Shown here one piece after another: positions 1-8,980 of a DNA stretch of 64,000 nucleotides (the first letter of the stretch is position 1; the number at the start of each line of letters is the position of its first letter). The position numbers were made by a program, and so were the translations under genes. The DNA lies in the NCBI RefSeq assembly GCF_004022565.1, contig NZ_CP022987.1:3484704-3548703 (forward strand). Direction: 5' to 3'. Source of the DNA: Pollutimonas thiosulfatoxidans (GTDB taxonomy: Bacteria > Pseudomonadota > Gammaproteobacteria > Burkholderiales > Burkholderiaceae_B). The notes beneath the pieces were generated by a model. That model searched no databases. It saw only the letters and a program-made list of their open reading frames with translations, and was not told the origin of the DNA.

Positions 1-760
1 GGAGCGGCCCGCGGCTGGCAATAATCACGCGGTTGCCGTCGCGCAAATTGAAGAAGTCGCCAAACACGGCCGCGTAGGTGGCCGATTCCTTGTCGTACAT
101 GTCGCTAAGCGTGAAGGTGTTGGCGACCAGCACGCCATCGGGCGCAAGCAGCGCGCGGACATGCTGCAAAAACTCTACGGTAAGCAGGTGGGCCGGAATG
201 TAGTCGACATCGAAAGCGTCCAGCATCACCATGTCGTATTGTTGTCCCGCCCGGTGTGCCCGTTCCACAAACGCGCGACCATCTTCCACGAACAGGCGCT
301 GTCTTGGGCCTTGCTTGTAGCCGAAGTAGCGTTCGGCCACGCGAACGACGGCTGGGTCGATTTCTACGCTGTCAATGGCGGCATCGGGCAATATCTTGTG
401 GAAGGCCGTGGGAATGGTTGCGCCGCCCAAGCCAATAATCAATACCTTCTTCGGTGCCGGATTCAGGAACAGCGCGCTGGTCATCATGCGGGTGTACTCG
501 AACACCATACGGTCCGGATCATCAAGGTCCAGACAGGTTTGACGCCCGTTGTCGATGATCTGGCTGAAGTTCAGGCAGCGCTGCCCGTTCTCTTCAATGA
601 CCAGTACTGGTGCAAACTCGGATGGCTCGGTATGGACCAGCCTGGGAGGCGTGGCGTCCAGCAACGCGTAAGTTGTCAGGACGGCGGCGCACGCCGCCAG
701 GGTAATGCTCAATAAGATGGAAAGCCGCGGTCCGCGGCTTTTCCTGTTTCGTTCGGCCAT
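1..760 (-). CDS. Spermidine synthase-like methyltransferase-fold protein (3' end cut by window)
   Basis: Read on the minus strand, this frame starts MAERNRKSRGPRLS, has a hydrophobic segment (LLSITLAACAAVLTTYALL) and then a spermidine-synthase fold. IIGLGGATIP is the nucleotide-binding glycine loop, VEIDP the acidic end of strand 2, and MLDAFD the motif equivalent to the catalytic-acid region of polyamine synthases. Homologues use decarboxylated S-adenosylmethionine or a related cofactor, but many membrane-anchored relatives have no proven substrate. An in-frame ATG at 775 would add five residues; neither start has a convincing ribosome-binding site. The C-terminus lies beyond base 1. The gene follows doxX on the same strand, about 40 bp downstream. 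Family assignment is good; polyamine synthesis itself is an inference. Confidence 0.8.
   Translation of the reverse strand, partial: MAERNRKSRGPRLSILLSITLAACAAVLTTYALLDATPPRLVHTEPSEFAPVLVIEENGQRCLNFSQIIDNGRQTCLDLDDPDRMVFEYTRMMTSALFLNPAPKKVLIIGLGGATIPTAFHKILPDAAIDSVEIDPAVVRVAERYFGYKQGPRQRLFVEDGRAFVERAHRAGQQYDMVMLDAFDVDYIPAHLLTVEFLQHVRALLAPDGVLVANTFTLSDMYDKESATYAAVFGDFFNLRDGNRVIIASRGPL
721..741. terminator. Perfect GC-rich hairpin at the doxX/spermidine-synthase-like junction
   Basis: AAAGCCGCGG and CCGCGGCTTT flank a single base, giving a perfect 10-bp stem with A/T-rich edges on both sides. On the minus strand it follows doxX by about 60 bases but lies inside the first codons of the next gene. 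It could end or attenuate doxX transcripts. It may also mean that the spermidine-synthase-like gene starts further downstream than annotated. Confidence 0.45.
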
Positions 761-799
761 GCCCGTAAATCCCATAGTGATTAGGCGGCCAGGCTTGAA

Positions 800-1210
800 C
801 TACACCTTGTTGCGTGCGTCCAGGCTCCATGCGCCGGCGCCATGTGCGGCAAAGGCAAGCAAGCCGCCAACGATGGCAATATTCTTGAAGAATAGCAGTT
901 CGGCGACGAAGGCCTGGTCGGCAGGAGCCGCCCAATAAGCGTGGAAGAAGATGCCGGCCACCAGGGTAAACAGTGCCAGGACCAGCGCAGCGGCGCGCGT
1001 ACGGTAGCCCAGCAGCAAGGCGGCGCTGCCGCCGATCTCCACCACAATGGCCAGAACCGCGCCCAGCGTAGCCAGTGGCAAGCCTACCGAGGAGATATAG
1101 CCGACCGTGCCTTCAAAACCGGTCAGTTTGCTGATTCCTGCGGGCAGGAAGAAGGCGACCAGCATAAGGCGGCCGATGAGGGATAAGGAATTTTGCGAGT
1201 TCGAGGACAT
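800..1210 (-). CDS. DoxX family membrane protein
   Basis: A 136-residue four-helix membrane protein of the DoxX family. The opening stretch SLIGRLMLVAFFLPAGISKL is the typical DoxX start, followed by LGAVLAIVVEIGGSAALLLG and FTLVAGIFFHAYW, with a last helix near IAIVGGLLAFAA. Members sit in the inner membrane and are linked, mostly by association, to redox stress and quinone or thiol chemistry; the reaction here is unknown. It is transcribed away from the LysR gene at 1364, with 153 bp between the start codons, so that regulator is the obvious candidate controller. Length is normal for the family. Confidence 0.88.
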   Translation of the reverse strand: MSSNSQNSLSLIGRLMLVAFFLPAGISKLTGFEGTVGYISSVGLPLATLGAVLAIVVEIGGSAALLLGYRTRAAALVLALFTLVAGIFFHAYWAAPADQAFVAELLFFKNIAIVGGLLAFAAHGAGAWSLDARNKV

Positions 1211-1363
1211 GGGGCTGGGCTCCGTAAAAATTTAATAAAGGTTGTGTTGGTATCGTTGGAACGCGCGGTGTCGTATCCTTCGATGCATGGGCTCTACTTT
1301 ATTGTCTTCGGACGGTGAGATAAACAGCCCCTGCCGAGAAACATTGTTGCGATTAGCGAGACT

Positions 1364-2257
1364 ATGGATCGATTTCTAGAGATGCAAACATTTAACGCGG
1401 TGGTCGAGGCCGGCAGCTTTGTGGCGGCAGCGGAAGCGTTGAACGTCTCCAAGGCAGCGGCCTCACGGCATATCGTTGAACTGGAAACCCGCTTGGGTGT
1501 GCGCCTGCTCCACCGGACCACGCGGCGGCTGTCGCTAACGGAAGAAGGCAAGGTTTTTTACGCACGCAGCAAAGAGCTGCTGGAAGAACTTGACGACGCC
1601 GAGGCCGAGGTCACTGCGCACACTGATACGGCGCGCGGCGTGCTACGCATCAACGCGCCTTTTACTTTCGGTATTTTGCATCTGGCGCCTTTGTGGGGCG
1701 AGTTTCGCGCCCTGCATCCCCGCGTGACGCTGGAGATCACTTTGGCAGACCGGGTTATCGATCTCGTGGAAGAGGGCTTCGATGTCGCGATCCGCATCGC
1801 TACCCTCGAAACCTCAACACTGGTCAGCCGTCGCCTGGCGACCACCCGCATGGTGCTGTGCGCGTCGCCGCAATACTTGCAGCAACGCGGCACGCCCGTC
1901 CATCCCGAAGAGCTCTCGGACCATGAGGTGATTGGCTATAGTTACTGGTCAACCCGCGACGAGTGGCGTTTTGACGGCCCGAGTGGCCCGGTAAGTGTGC
2001 GCACCCGGCCGCGCATTTACTCCAACAACGGCGAAACCTGCCTGGCTGCAGCTTTGGCCCACCAGGGTGTCATCCTGCAGCCCAGCTTTCTGGTGGAGGC
2101 CGATTTGGCGCGCGGCAAATTGGTAGAGCTGATGCCAGAATACAAGTCCATTACCTTGGGCATCTATGCGGTCTACCCGACCCGCAAGCATGTCTCGCAT
2201 AAAGTACGCGCCCTTGTCGACTTCCTGGCCGAGCGGTTTGCCGGCAAGGGCGCGTAG
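1364..2257 (+). CDS. LysR family transcriptional regulator
   Basis: A 297-residue LysR-type regulator. The N-terminal winged helix-turn-helix covers about residues 1-65 (FNAVVEAGSFVAAAEALNVSK, then ASRHIVELETRLGVRLLHRT), with a linker helix to about 90 and a periplasmic-binding-like effector domain to the end (GVLRINAPFTFGILHLAPLW). The RRLSLTEEG segment and the CASPQYL motif are those of the large AaeR/DsdC-like subgroup. It is divergent from doxX and convergent with the gene ending at 2272. LysR proteins often control the divergent neighbour; the inducer cannot be read from sequence. Confidence 0.93.
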   Translation: MDRFLEMQTFNAVVEAGSFVAAAEALNVSKAAASRHIVELETRLGVRLLHRTTRRLSLTEEGKVFYARSKELLEELDDAEAEVTAHTDTARGVLRINAPFTFGILHLAPLWGEFRALHPRVTLEITLADRVIDLVEEGFDVAIRIATLETSTLVSRRLATTRMVLCASPQYLQQRGTPVHPEELSDHEVIGYSYWSTRDEWRFDGPSGPVSVRTRPRIYSNNGETCLAAALAHQGVILQPSFLVEADLARGKLVELMPEYKSITLGIYAVYPTRKHVSHKVRALVDFLAERFAGKGA

Positions 2258-2271
2258 CCGTCTGGGTCTGA

Positions 2272-2649
2272 TCAAGGCTTCACGACGTGCCAGACCTCGC
2301 GTACCTTGTCGCCGGTTTTATCACCTGCCTTGGTGTCTTTGGCGAAGGTATATAAAGGCTGTCCTTTATAAGCCCATTGTTTCGTGCCGTCATCGCGCTC
2401 GACGATGCTGTAGTCACCTTCCGGATTGGCATTGGCATCGGCCACTACGGGTGGCCAGGCTTTTGCGCACTGGTCGTTGCAAACGCTTTTACCGCTATTG
2501 GCCTGGTCTTTGTCGAAGGTATATACGGTCATCCCTGCTTGATCAACGAGGATGCCATCTTTGGTTTGTAGCGGGGCCTGTGCGTAGGCAGCAGCCGTAA
2601 ACAGGGTCATAATTGAAAACAGCAGGATGGTGGGACGGAAGTACGTCAT
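2272..2649 (-). CDS. Secreted lipoprotein-repeat family protein (COG4315-like)
   Basis: A 125-residue exported protein. The start at 2649 is chosen because a strong AGGAG lies eight bases upstream and a signal peptide follows at once (TILLFSIMTLFTAAAYAQA, cleavage near AYA-QA). A longer in-frame reading from 2799 has no such support. The mature part has two copies of the Y-T-F-x-K-D repeat (GMTVYTFDKDQ and QPLYTFAKDTKAGDKTGD) around a C-x3-C-x3-W-P-P motif (CNDQCAKAWPPV), typical of COG4315 predicted secreted proteins. Function is unknown; relatives are periplasmic or surface proteins. It is divergent from putA across 184 bp. Confidence 0.85.
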   Translation of the reverse strand: MTYFRPTILLFSIMTLFTAAAYAQAPLQTKDGILVDQAGMTVYTFDKDQANSGKSVCNDQCAKAWPPVVADANANPEGDYSIVERDDGTKQWAYKGQPLYTFAKDTKAGDKTGDKVREVWHVVKP

Positions 2650-2833
2650 GGAACTCTCCTGAAGAAAGGCGGTAGGCCGCCGGTGGACAGCAATTGTTAT
2701 TCCAGTAATGACGGTATGGAAAGTGCTGAAGCCGTTCAGTGCTTGCGAACCGGGCAGGGCAGCATTATGATGACTCAATTGGGTTGCACATAGTTGCACC
2801 TTAGCCCCTCACACATACTTCTTGCGATACCTC

Positions 2834-5800
2834 ATGGCTACCACGACAACAACCACCCTGGGCGTCAAGCTCGACGAAGCAACCCGCAACCGCCTGAAAG
2901 AAGCGGCACGCAAGATCGATCGTACGCCTCACTGGCTGATCAAACAATCCATTTATACCTATCTCGAATCGCTCGAAAGCGGAGTCCCCATCCAGGATCT
3001 CCAAAACGCCGCAGCGCGTTTGGCCAGTGGTGATATCGATGTGCTGGAGACGCTGCCGGCCACGACGCATCAGCCCTTCCTGGCCTTTGCCGAAAGCATC
3101 TTGCCGCAATCCGTTTTGCGGGCTGCCGTTACGTCCGCCTACCGGCGCCCCGAACCCGAAACCGTCCCGGTATTGCTCGAGCAGGCAAGGCTGCCAGCGG
3201 ATGTCGCGGCATCCGCCAGTCAGCTGGCTTACAAGTTGGCCGAGAACCTGCGCAACAAGAAGAACGCCACGGGGCGCGCCGGCCTGGTGCAAGGCTTGTT
3301 GCAGGAATTCTCCTTGTCGTCACAAGAAGGCGTGGCCTTGATGTGCCTGGCCGAGGCGCTGCTGCGTATTCCCGACAAAGGCACCCGCGATGCCATCATC
3401 CGCGACAAGATCAGCGACGGCAATTGGCAGGACCACTTGGGGCAGAGCCCCTCGCTGTTTGTTAATGCCGCCTCCTGGGGTTTGTTGATCACCGGCAAGC
3501 TGGTGTCTACCCATAACGAAACCGGCCTGTCCAGTTCCCTAAGCCGCATTGTGGGCAAGCGCGGCGAGCCCTTGATTCGCAAGGGCGTCGACATGGCCAT
3601 GCGCCTGATGGGCGAGCAGTTCGTCACTGGCGAAACCATAGGTCAGGCGTTGGCCAACGCCAGCTCGCTCGAAGCGCGTGGCTTCCGATATTCGTACGAC
3701 ATGCTGGGTGAAGCCGCCATGACGGACGAGGACGCCCGCGTCTATCTCGCGTCCTACCAACAAGCCATCCATGCCATAGGCAAGGCATCCAATGGCCGCG
3801 GCATCTACGAGGGGCCCGGCATCTCCATCAAGCTTTCCGCCTTGCATCCGCGCTATAGCCGCCCGCAGTACGAGCGCATGATGGCAGAGTTGTACCCGCG
3901 CCTGCTGGGTCTGGTGGAACTGGCACGAAGCTACGACGTGGGAATCAACATCGATGCGGAAGAGGCTGACAGGCTGGAGATCTCGCTGGACCTGCTGGAG
4001 CGTCTTTGTTTCGAGCCCTCATTAAAGGGCTGGAATGGTATCGGTTTTGTGATCCAGGCCTACCAGAAGCGATGCCCCTATGTTATTGATTATTTGATCG
4101 ATCTTGCGCGCCGCAGCCAGCATAGGCTGATGGTGCGCCTCGTTAAAGGCGCGTATTGGGACAGCGAAATCAAGCGCGCGCAAATCGACGGTCTGGAAGA
4201 CTACCCGGTGTTTACCCGCAAGGTTTACACCGACGTTTCCTTCCTGGCCTGCGCCCGCAAGCTATTGGCTGTACCCGACGCGATCTACCCCCAGTTCGCC
4301 ACGCATAACGCGCACACCCTGGCTGCCGTGTATTACCTTGCGGGTCAAAACTACTACCCGGGGCAGTATGAGTTCCAGTGCCTGCACGGCATGGGCGAGC
4401 CCTTGTACGAGCAAGTCGTCGGCAAGACCGCCGATGGCAAGCTGAATCGTCCCTGCCGAATATACGCGCCCGTGGGCACGCACGAAACCTTGTTGGCCTA
4501 CTTGGTGCGCCGCCTGCTTGAAAACGGTGCCAACACTTCTTTTGTGAACCGCATCGCCGATACTTCCATCCCGCTGGAAACCCTGGTGGAAGACCCTGCC
4601 GTCACCATTGCTGCCATGGCCGAGCAGGAAGGCAGCGTGGGCCTGCCCCATCCGCGCATTCCCTTGCCAAATGCACTTTACGGAGCGGTGCGCAGAAACT
4701 CGCGCGGCATAGACTTATCCAACGAGCATCGTCTGGGTTCCTTGGCCAGTGCGTTGCTGGCCAGCACGCATGCCACTTGGCAGTCGCAGCCGATGCTGGG
4801 CGGGCCGGTGCCGAAAAGGGCCTGGGAGCCCGTGCTGAATCCCGCCGACCATCGCGACATCGTCGGCCATGTGCAGCTTGCCACGGCTGAAGACGTCAAG
4901 ATGGCTGTCGACGCCTCATTGGCCGCCGGCTCTATCTGGCAGGCTACGCCCGTGGCGGAACGTGCGGCGGCCCTGGAGCGTTGCGCCGACCTGATGGAAG
5001 CCGAGATCCAGCCACTGATCGGCCTGATGGCGCGCGAGGGCGGCAAAACCCTGATCAATGGTATTGCCGAGGTGCGCGAGGCGGTCGACTTTCTGCGCTA
5101 CTACGCGATGCAGGCGCGCGAAGATTTCTCCAACGACAGTCATCGTCCGCTGGGCCCGGTGGTTTGCATCAGCCCCTGGAACTTCCCGCTGGCCATCTTT
5201 ACCGGACAGATCGCCGCCGCGCTGGCTGCGGGCAATACCGTGCTGGCCAAACCGGCCGAACAAACTCCCTTGATTGCCGCGCAGGCCGTACGTCTGTTGT
5301 TGCAAGCCGGTGTGCCGGAAGGCGTGATTCAGCTGCTACCGGGCGACGGTGCCATTGGGGCGGCCCTGGTGGCCGACGAGCGCGTCAAGGGCGTGATGTT
5401 TACCGGGTCTACCGAGGTGGCCCGCATTCTGGCCGGCAACCTGGCAGGCCGACTGGATGCCCACGGGCGGCCCGTGCCTCTGATAGCCGAGACGGGCGGG
5501 CAAAATGCCATCATCGTTGATTCCTCAGCGCTGGCCGAGCAGGTGGTGCTCGATGTCATGACCTCGGCCTTCGACAGTGCGGGCCAGCGTTGTTCAGCGC
5601 TGCGTGTGTTGTGCCTGCAAGAAGATGTGGCTGATCGCATCATCACCATGCTGAAGGGGGCAATGATCGAGTACCAGATGGGCAACCCCGACAACCTGCA
5701 TGTCGACGTCGGACCGGTCATCGATGCGGAGGCGCAAGCTGTCATCGAAAAGCATGTGCAGGCCATGCAGGATAAAGGTCGCAAGGTGCATCGCCTGGCC

Positions 5801-6817
5801 AGGGCTGATGCCGAGGCCTTGTCGCATGGCACTTTCGTGACGCCAACTCTGATTGAAATCGAAAGTCTGGACGAGCTGGAGCGCGAGGTCTTTGGGCCTG
5901 TCGTGCATGTGCTGCGATACCGTCGAGAAAACCTGGATCGCCTGATGGACGACATCAACGCGACCGGCTATGGCCTGACCCTGGGCGTGCACACGCGCAT
6001 CGATGAAACCATAGAACGAATCGCCGATAGCGCGCATGTGGGCAATATTTATGTCAATCGCAATATAGTCGGGGCGGTCGTGGGGGTGCAGCCTTTCGGC
6101 GGCGAGGGGCTCTCGGGTACGGGCCCCAAGGCCGGCGGTCCGCTCTATATGTACCGCTTGTTGTCCAGCCGACCAGCCGATGGGGTAAGCGGTACATTCG
6201 CGCGCATGGACAATATCGGTGGCGCCCCCGACACACGGCTGCAAACCGCCCAGATGAAGCGGGACGCCGGCGCGCACGAAGCCTTGAAGGCATGGGCCCA
6301 GCAGCAGGGCCTTGCCGACCTCGCCGAGCAATGCGACACCTACGCGGCGCAGTCGCAAAGCGGCTTCATCCGGCCACTGACAGGGCCTACCGGCGAAAGC
6401 AATACCTATCGGCTGCTGCCTCGCGAGCGCGCTCTCAGCCTGGCCACATCCGAAAGCGACCGGTTATGCCAACTGGCGGCCCTGCTGGCGGTTGGGTGCC
6501 AGGCGCTATGGAACGAAACCGAAGACACCCGCGCGCTACGAGATCGCCTGCCGGAGCAGGTACGTGCCCGCATACAGCTCGCGTCCGACTGGACGGCGGA
6601 AGAGCTGGATTTCGACATCGTGCTGCATCACGGCGATTCCGACCAACTGCGCGAGGTCAGCAAGCAGGTCGCCCAGCGCAGTGGACCCATCGTGGGTGTG
6701 ATCGGGCTGGCGCAGGGCGATACATCCATACCGCTGGAGCGCTTGCTGCTGGAAAGAGCCGTCAGTGTCAACACCGCTGCGGCAGGGGGTAATGCCAGCT
6801 TGATGTCTATCGGTTAA
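2834..6817 (+). CDS. putA: Trifunctional proline utilization protein PutA
   Basis: A 1327-residue protein that oxidises L-proline to glutamate and represses its own gene. In order: a ribbon-helix-helix DNA-binding domain (residues 1-50, TLGVKLDEATRNRLKEAARK), a flavin proline dehydrogenase barrel (about 250-560; LVKGAYWDSEIKRAQ near 435, FATHNAHTLAAV, FQCLHGMGEPL), and a delta1-pyrroline-5-carboxylate dehydrogenase of the aldehyde dehydrogenase fold (about 640-1130; SPWNFPLAIFTGQ, ETGGQNAI and the nucleophile in GQRCSALR near 919). The C-terminal tail ends in NTAAAGGNASLMSIG, as in long PutA proteins. The ATG at 2834 is preferred over TTG at 2822. The 184-bp upstream gap is where an autoregulatory site would be expected. 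Confidence 0.97.
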   Translation: MATTTTTTLGVKLDEATRNRLKEAARKIDRTPHWLIKQSIYTYLESLESGVPIQDLQNAAARLASGDIDVLETLPATTHQPFLAFAESILPQSVLRAAVTSAYRRPEPETVPVLLEQARLPADVAASASQLAYKLAENLRNKKNATGRAGLVQGLLQEFSLSSQEGVALMCLAEALLRIPDKGTRDAIIRDKISDGNWQDHLGQSPSLFVNAASWGLLITGKLVSTHNETGLSSSLSRIVGKRGEPLIRKGVDMAMRLMGEQFVTGETIGQALANASSLEARGFRYSYDMLGEAAMTDEDARVYLASYQQAIHAIGKASNGRGIYEGPGISIKLSALHPRYSRPQYERMMAELYPRLLGLVELARSYDVGINIDAEEADRLEISLDLLERLCFEPSLKGWNGIGFVIQAYQKRCPYVIDYLIDLARRSQHRLMVRLVKGAYWDSEIKRAQIDGLEDYPVFTRKVYTDVSFLACARKLLAVPDAIYPQFATHNAHTLAAVYYLAGQNYYPGQYEFQCLHGMGEPLYEQVVGKTADGKLNRPCRIYAPVGTHETLLAYLVRRLLENGANTSFVNRIADTSIPLETLVEDPAVTIAAMAEQEGSVGLPHPRIPLPNALYGAVRRNSRGIDLSNEHRLGSLASALLASTHATWQSQPMLGGPVPKRAWEPVLNPADHRDIVGHVQLATAEDVKMAVDASLAAGSIWQATPVAERAAALERCADLMEAEIQPLIGLMAREGGKTLINGIAEVREAVDFLRYYAMQAREDFSNDSHRPLGPVVCISPWNFPLAIFTGQIAAALAAGNTVLAKPAEQTPLIAAQAVRLLLQAGVPEGVIQLLPGDGAIGAALVADERVKGVMFTGSTEVARILAGNLAGRLDAHGRPVPLIAETGGQNAIIVDSSALAEQVVLDVMTSAFDSAGQRCSALRVLCLQEDVADRIITMLKGAMIEYQMGNPDNLHVDVGPVIDAEAQAVIEKHVQAMQDKGRKVHRLARADAEALSHGTFVTPTLIEIESLDELEREVFGPVVHVLRYRRENLDRLMDDINATGYGLTLGVHTRIDETIERIADSAHVGNIYVNRNIVGAVVGVQPFGGEGLSGTGPKAGGPLYMYRLLSSRPADGVSGTFARMDNIGGAPDTRLQTAQMKRDAGAHEALKAWAQQQGLADLAEQCDTYAAQSQSGFIRPLTGPTGESNTYRLLPRERALSLATSESDRLCQLAALLAVGCQALWNETEDTRALRDRLPEQVRARIQLASDWTAEELDFDIVLHHGDSDQLREVSKQVAQRSGPIVGVIGLAQGDTSIPLERLLLERAVSVNTAAAGGNASLMSIG

Positions 6818-6826
6818 GGTGCAGCC

Positions 6827-7855
6827 ATGAACGCTGCTCAAACGAACCCGGGCCAGACCCGGGTGCCATACAGCGAGCTTGTCTTGCTGTTGATCCGTAT
6901 CTTCGAGCGCCATGGCGTGTCGCCCGCCGTCGCCATCATTCTGGCCGAAAACTGCGCCAGCGCCCAGCGCGACGGCGCCGACAGTCACGGCATCTTCCGC
7001 ATACCCGGCTATTTGTCGACGCTGGCCAGCGGCTGGGTGGACGGCACGGCGGTGCCTGAAGTGACCGACGCCGCGCCCGGTTTCATCAGCGTGGATGCCC
7101 GTAACGGCTTTGCACAACCGGCTTTAGCGGCAGCGCGTGGGCAACTGGTCGACAAGGCGCGCCGCAACGGCATCGCCTTGCTGGCCATCCATAATTCTCA
7201 TCACTTTGCCGCCTTGTGGCCCGACGTGGAACCGTTAGCCGAAGAAGGCCTGGTGGCCTTGAGCTTCGTCAACAGCATGACCTGCGTGGTGCCGCATGGC
7301 GGCCAGCGGCCAGTGTTCGGCACCAACCCCATTGCCTTTGCGGCGCCACGGGCCGAGGGCCAGCCGCTGGTGTTCGACCTGGCTACCAGCGCCATCGCCC
7401 ATGGCGACGTGCAGCTCGCTGCCCGTGAAGGCCGCGAGCTGCCACCCGGCTACGGCCTGGACAGCGCGGGACAGGCCACCTGCGATCCGCAGGCGATTTT
7501 GGACGGTGGCGCCTTGCTGCCGTTTGGTGGCCACAAGGGTTCGGCTCTGTCGATGATGGTGGAGCTACTGGCCGGTGCCCTGACGGGTGGGAATTTTTCT
7601 TTCGATTTCGATTGGTCCAGACATCCCGGTGCCCAAACGCCCTGGACCGGGCAGTTATTGATTGCGATTGATCCGGCCAAGGGGGCGGGACGCAATTTCG
7701 CCGAACGCGCAGAGCAGTTGGTCGCCGCCCTGCACGGCGCCGGCCAACAACGCTTGCCCGGAGACAGGCGCCATCTGCAGCGCGCGCAGTCGATGGCGCA
7801 GGGTGTCGCAATAGCCAGCGAGCAACTGGCCAAACTTACCGAGCTTGCCGCATGA
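6827..7855 (+). CDS. Malate/L-lactate dehydrogenase-family reductase (DpkA-like delta1-pyrroline/piperideine-2-carboxylate reductase)
   Basis: A 342-residue NAD(P)H-dependent reductase of the Ldh2/MdH2 family, which does not use a classical Rossmann fold. Family signatures are DGADSHGIFRIPGYL near residue 50, HNSHHFAALWPDVEPLAEEG near 125, the GGQRPVFGTNPIAFAAPR stretch, and LLPFGGHKGSALSMMVELLAG. The His-His pair and GTNPIA loop are typical of enzymes acting on cyclic imines such as delta1-pyrroline-2-carboxylate, which gives L-proline. Its start is ten bases after putA, so the two are surely co-transcribed, supporting a proline or hydroxyproline role. Lactate, malate or ureidoglycolate dehydrogenase activity cannot be excluded. 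The next gene overlaps its stop by four bases. Confidence 0.85.
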   Translation: MNAAQTNPGQTRVPYSELVLLLIRIFERHGVSPAVAIILAENCASAQRDGADSHGIFRIPGYLSTLASGWVDGTAVPEVTDAAPGFISVDARNGFAQPALAAARGQLVDKARRNGIALLAIHNSHHFAALWPDVEPLAEEGLVALSFVNSMTCVVPHGGQRPVFGTNPIAFAAPRAEGQPLVFDLATSAIAHGDVQLAAREGRELPPGYGLDSAGQATCDPQAILDGGALLPFGGHKGSALSMMVELLAGALTGGNFSFDFDWSRHPGAQTPWTGQLLIAIDPAKGAGRNFAERAEQLVAALHGAGQQRLPGDRRHLQRAQSMAQGVAIASEQLAKLTELAA

Positions 7856-8964
7856 GATCCTTTCTGTTGGCCCTGGTCTTTGCCATCTTGGCCGCGCTGC
7901 TTATTACCAGTCTGTCCAAGCCGCAAGCTCTGGAAGCGAAGTTGCTGAACTTGCAGGTAGAGCAGTCCATGCCGCAGATGGCGACGGAACTGCGCGGCGA
8001 GCCGGCCGAGCTCCAAGCGCTTTTTCTTGTTTATTCGGACGACCCGGTGTTGCTGGCAAAGGCCAGACTAGCGCTGCTGCGTTACCCCGATATGGCCAGG
8101 CCTATCTTGTTGAACTTCGGCGCAAGCAAGGACTTCCAACAGGTGCTTCGTGCCTACGGCGAAGACGTCACCTTGCCCATACACTACTTCCTGACCAATG
8201 AAGTCGCCACCATCGAGTGGCTGCGCCGCATCAGGGATGCATCACAGTCAGCGCTCAACGCCATGGGTCGACTGTGGCAGCAAGAGGGCGACCAGGCCGG
8301 CGAAGCTGCGGGCAATGTGGCGCTGTCGGCCGACGAACGAGCTGCCTATGCTGTTCAGTTCCTCAAGGCCGAAGGCTACGACTTCCTCGGCCAGTTCATC
8401 TTGACGCCGAAGGGCGAAGTCAGCTGGATCCAGACAGAGCGGGTACTGGAGGGCATCGCCGGCTTTTTTGCCAGCGGGATAAAAGGTCTGGAGATCAAGC
8501 TTAGACAGGATGAGACCCTGGCAGCTGGTGACGTCGGATGGGCGGCGGTCGATGTCGCCGTGGGCGTCGGAGCGCTCAAGGTGTTGCGCATGGGCCGGGC
8601 GGGCGCTGCAGGCAGCCGCGCGTTAAGCTTTCCGCAGCGTACGGCGGTGCTGGGCGCCGGATTGTGGCGCGGCAGCGTGATCGGCTCGCGCTTGGTGAAG
8701 TACGGCGCGCCCGTGGTGCTGATCTATATAGCCATCAGGCATCCCAGCGTCATTAACTCCCTGCTGGGGCAGGCAGCGGAAAACCTCGGCCTGCCGGTAC
8801 CCCTGGTTCAGTTTGTGGGATGGACGCTGGTGTTGCTGCCCATCATGTTGCTGTTGCGGCTGATGCTTGCGCCGCTGGGTTGGCTGATGGCCGGTATGGT
8901 GGGCATGCTGCGTTGGCTGGATAAGTCGCTGCGCAGATCAGCTGCAGACGGCACCGCTACGTGA
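7852..8964 (+). CDS. Uncharacterised membrane protein in the putA operon
   Basis: I do not recognise the family of this 370-residue protein. It opens with a signal anchor (FLLALVFAILAALLITSL). A long polar region of about 220 residues follows, rich in Leu, Ala and Glu and probably periplasmic, including LYTPKG-free but well-formed segments such as QFILTPKGEVSWIQTERVLEG. The C-terminal third is hydrophobic, with helices near GAPVVLIYIAI, FVGWTLVLLPIMLLLRLMLAPLGWLMAG and a basic tail (SLRRSA). Its ATG overlaps the stop of the reductase gene (ATGA), which implies translational coupling and co-expression with putA. No catalytic motif is evident; a structural or accessory membrane role is possible. 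Confidence 0.7.
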   Translation: MRSFLLALVFAILAALLITSLSKPQALEAKLLNLQVEQSMPQMATELRGEPAELQALFLVYSDDPVLLAKARLALLRYPDMARPILLNFGASKDFQQVLRAYGEDVTLPIHYFLTNEVATIEWLRRIRDASQSALNAMGRLWQQEGDQAGEAAGNVALSADERAAYAVQFLKAEGYDFLGQFILTPKGEVSWIQTERVLEGIAGFFASGIKGLEIKLRQDETLAAGDVGWAAVDVAVGVGALKVLRMGRAGAAGSRALSFPQRTAVLGAGLWRGSVIGSRLVKYGAPVVLIYIAIRHPSVINSLLGQAAENLGLPVPLVQFVGWTLVLLPIMLLLRLMLAPLGWLMAGMVGMLRWLDKSLRRSAADGTAT

Positions 8965-8980
8965 ACGTTTAGCCGTTCAC
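8961..8980. terminator. Dyad between convergent genes
   Basis: GTGAACG and CGTTCAC surround six bases, making a 7-bp stem that spans the stop codons of the convergent genes at 8964 and 8969. It is placed to end transcription from both sides, but it has no clear T-run, so the call is tentative. Confidence 0.3.

Noticed and set aside
5594..6358. Minus-strand frame of 254 codons inside putA
   Set aside because: Antisense to the conserved aldehyde dehydrogenase and C-terminal regions of PutA.
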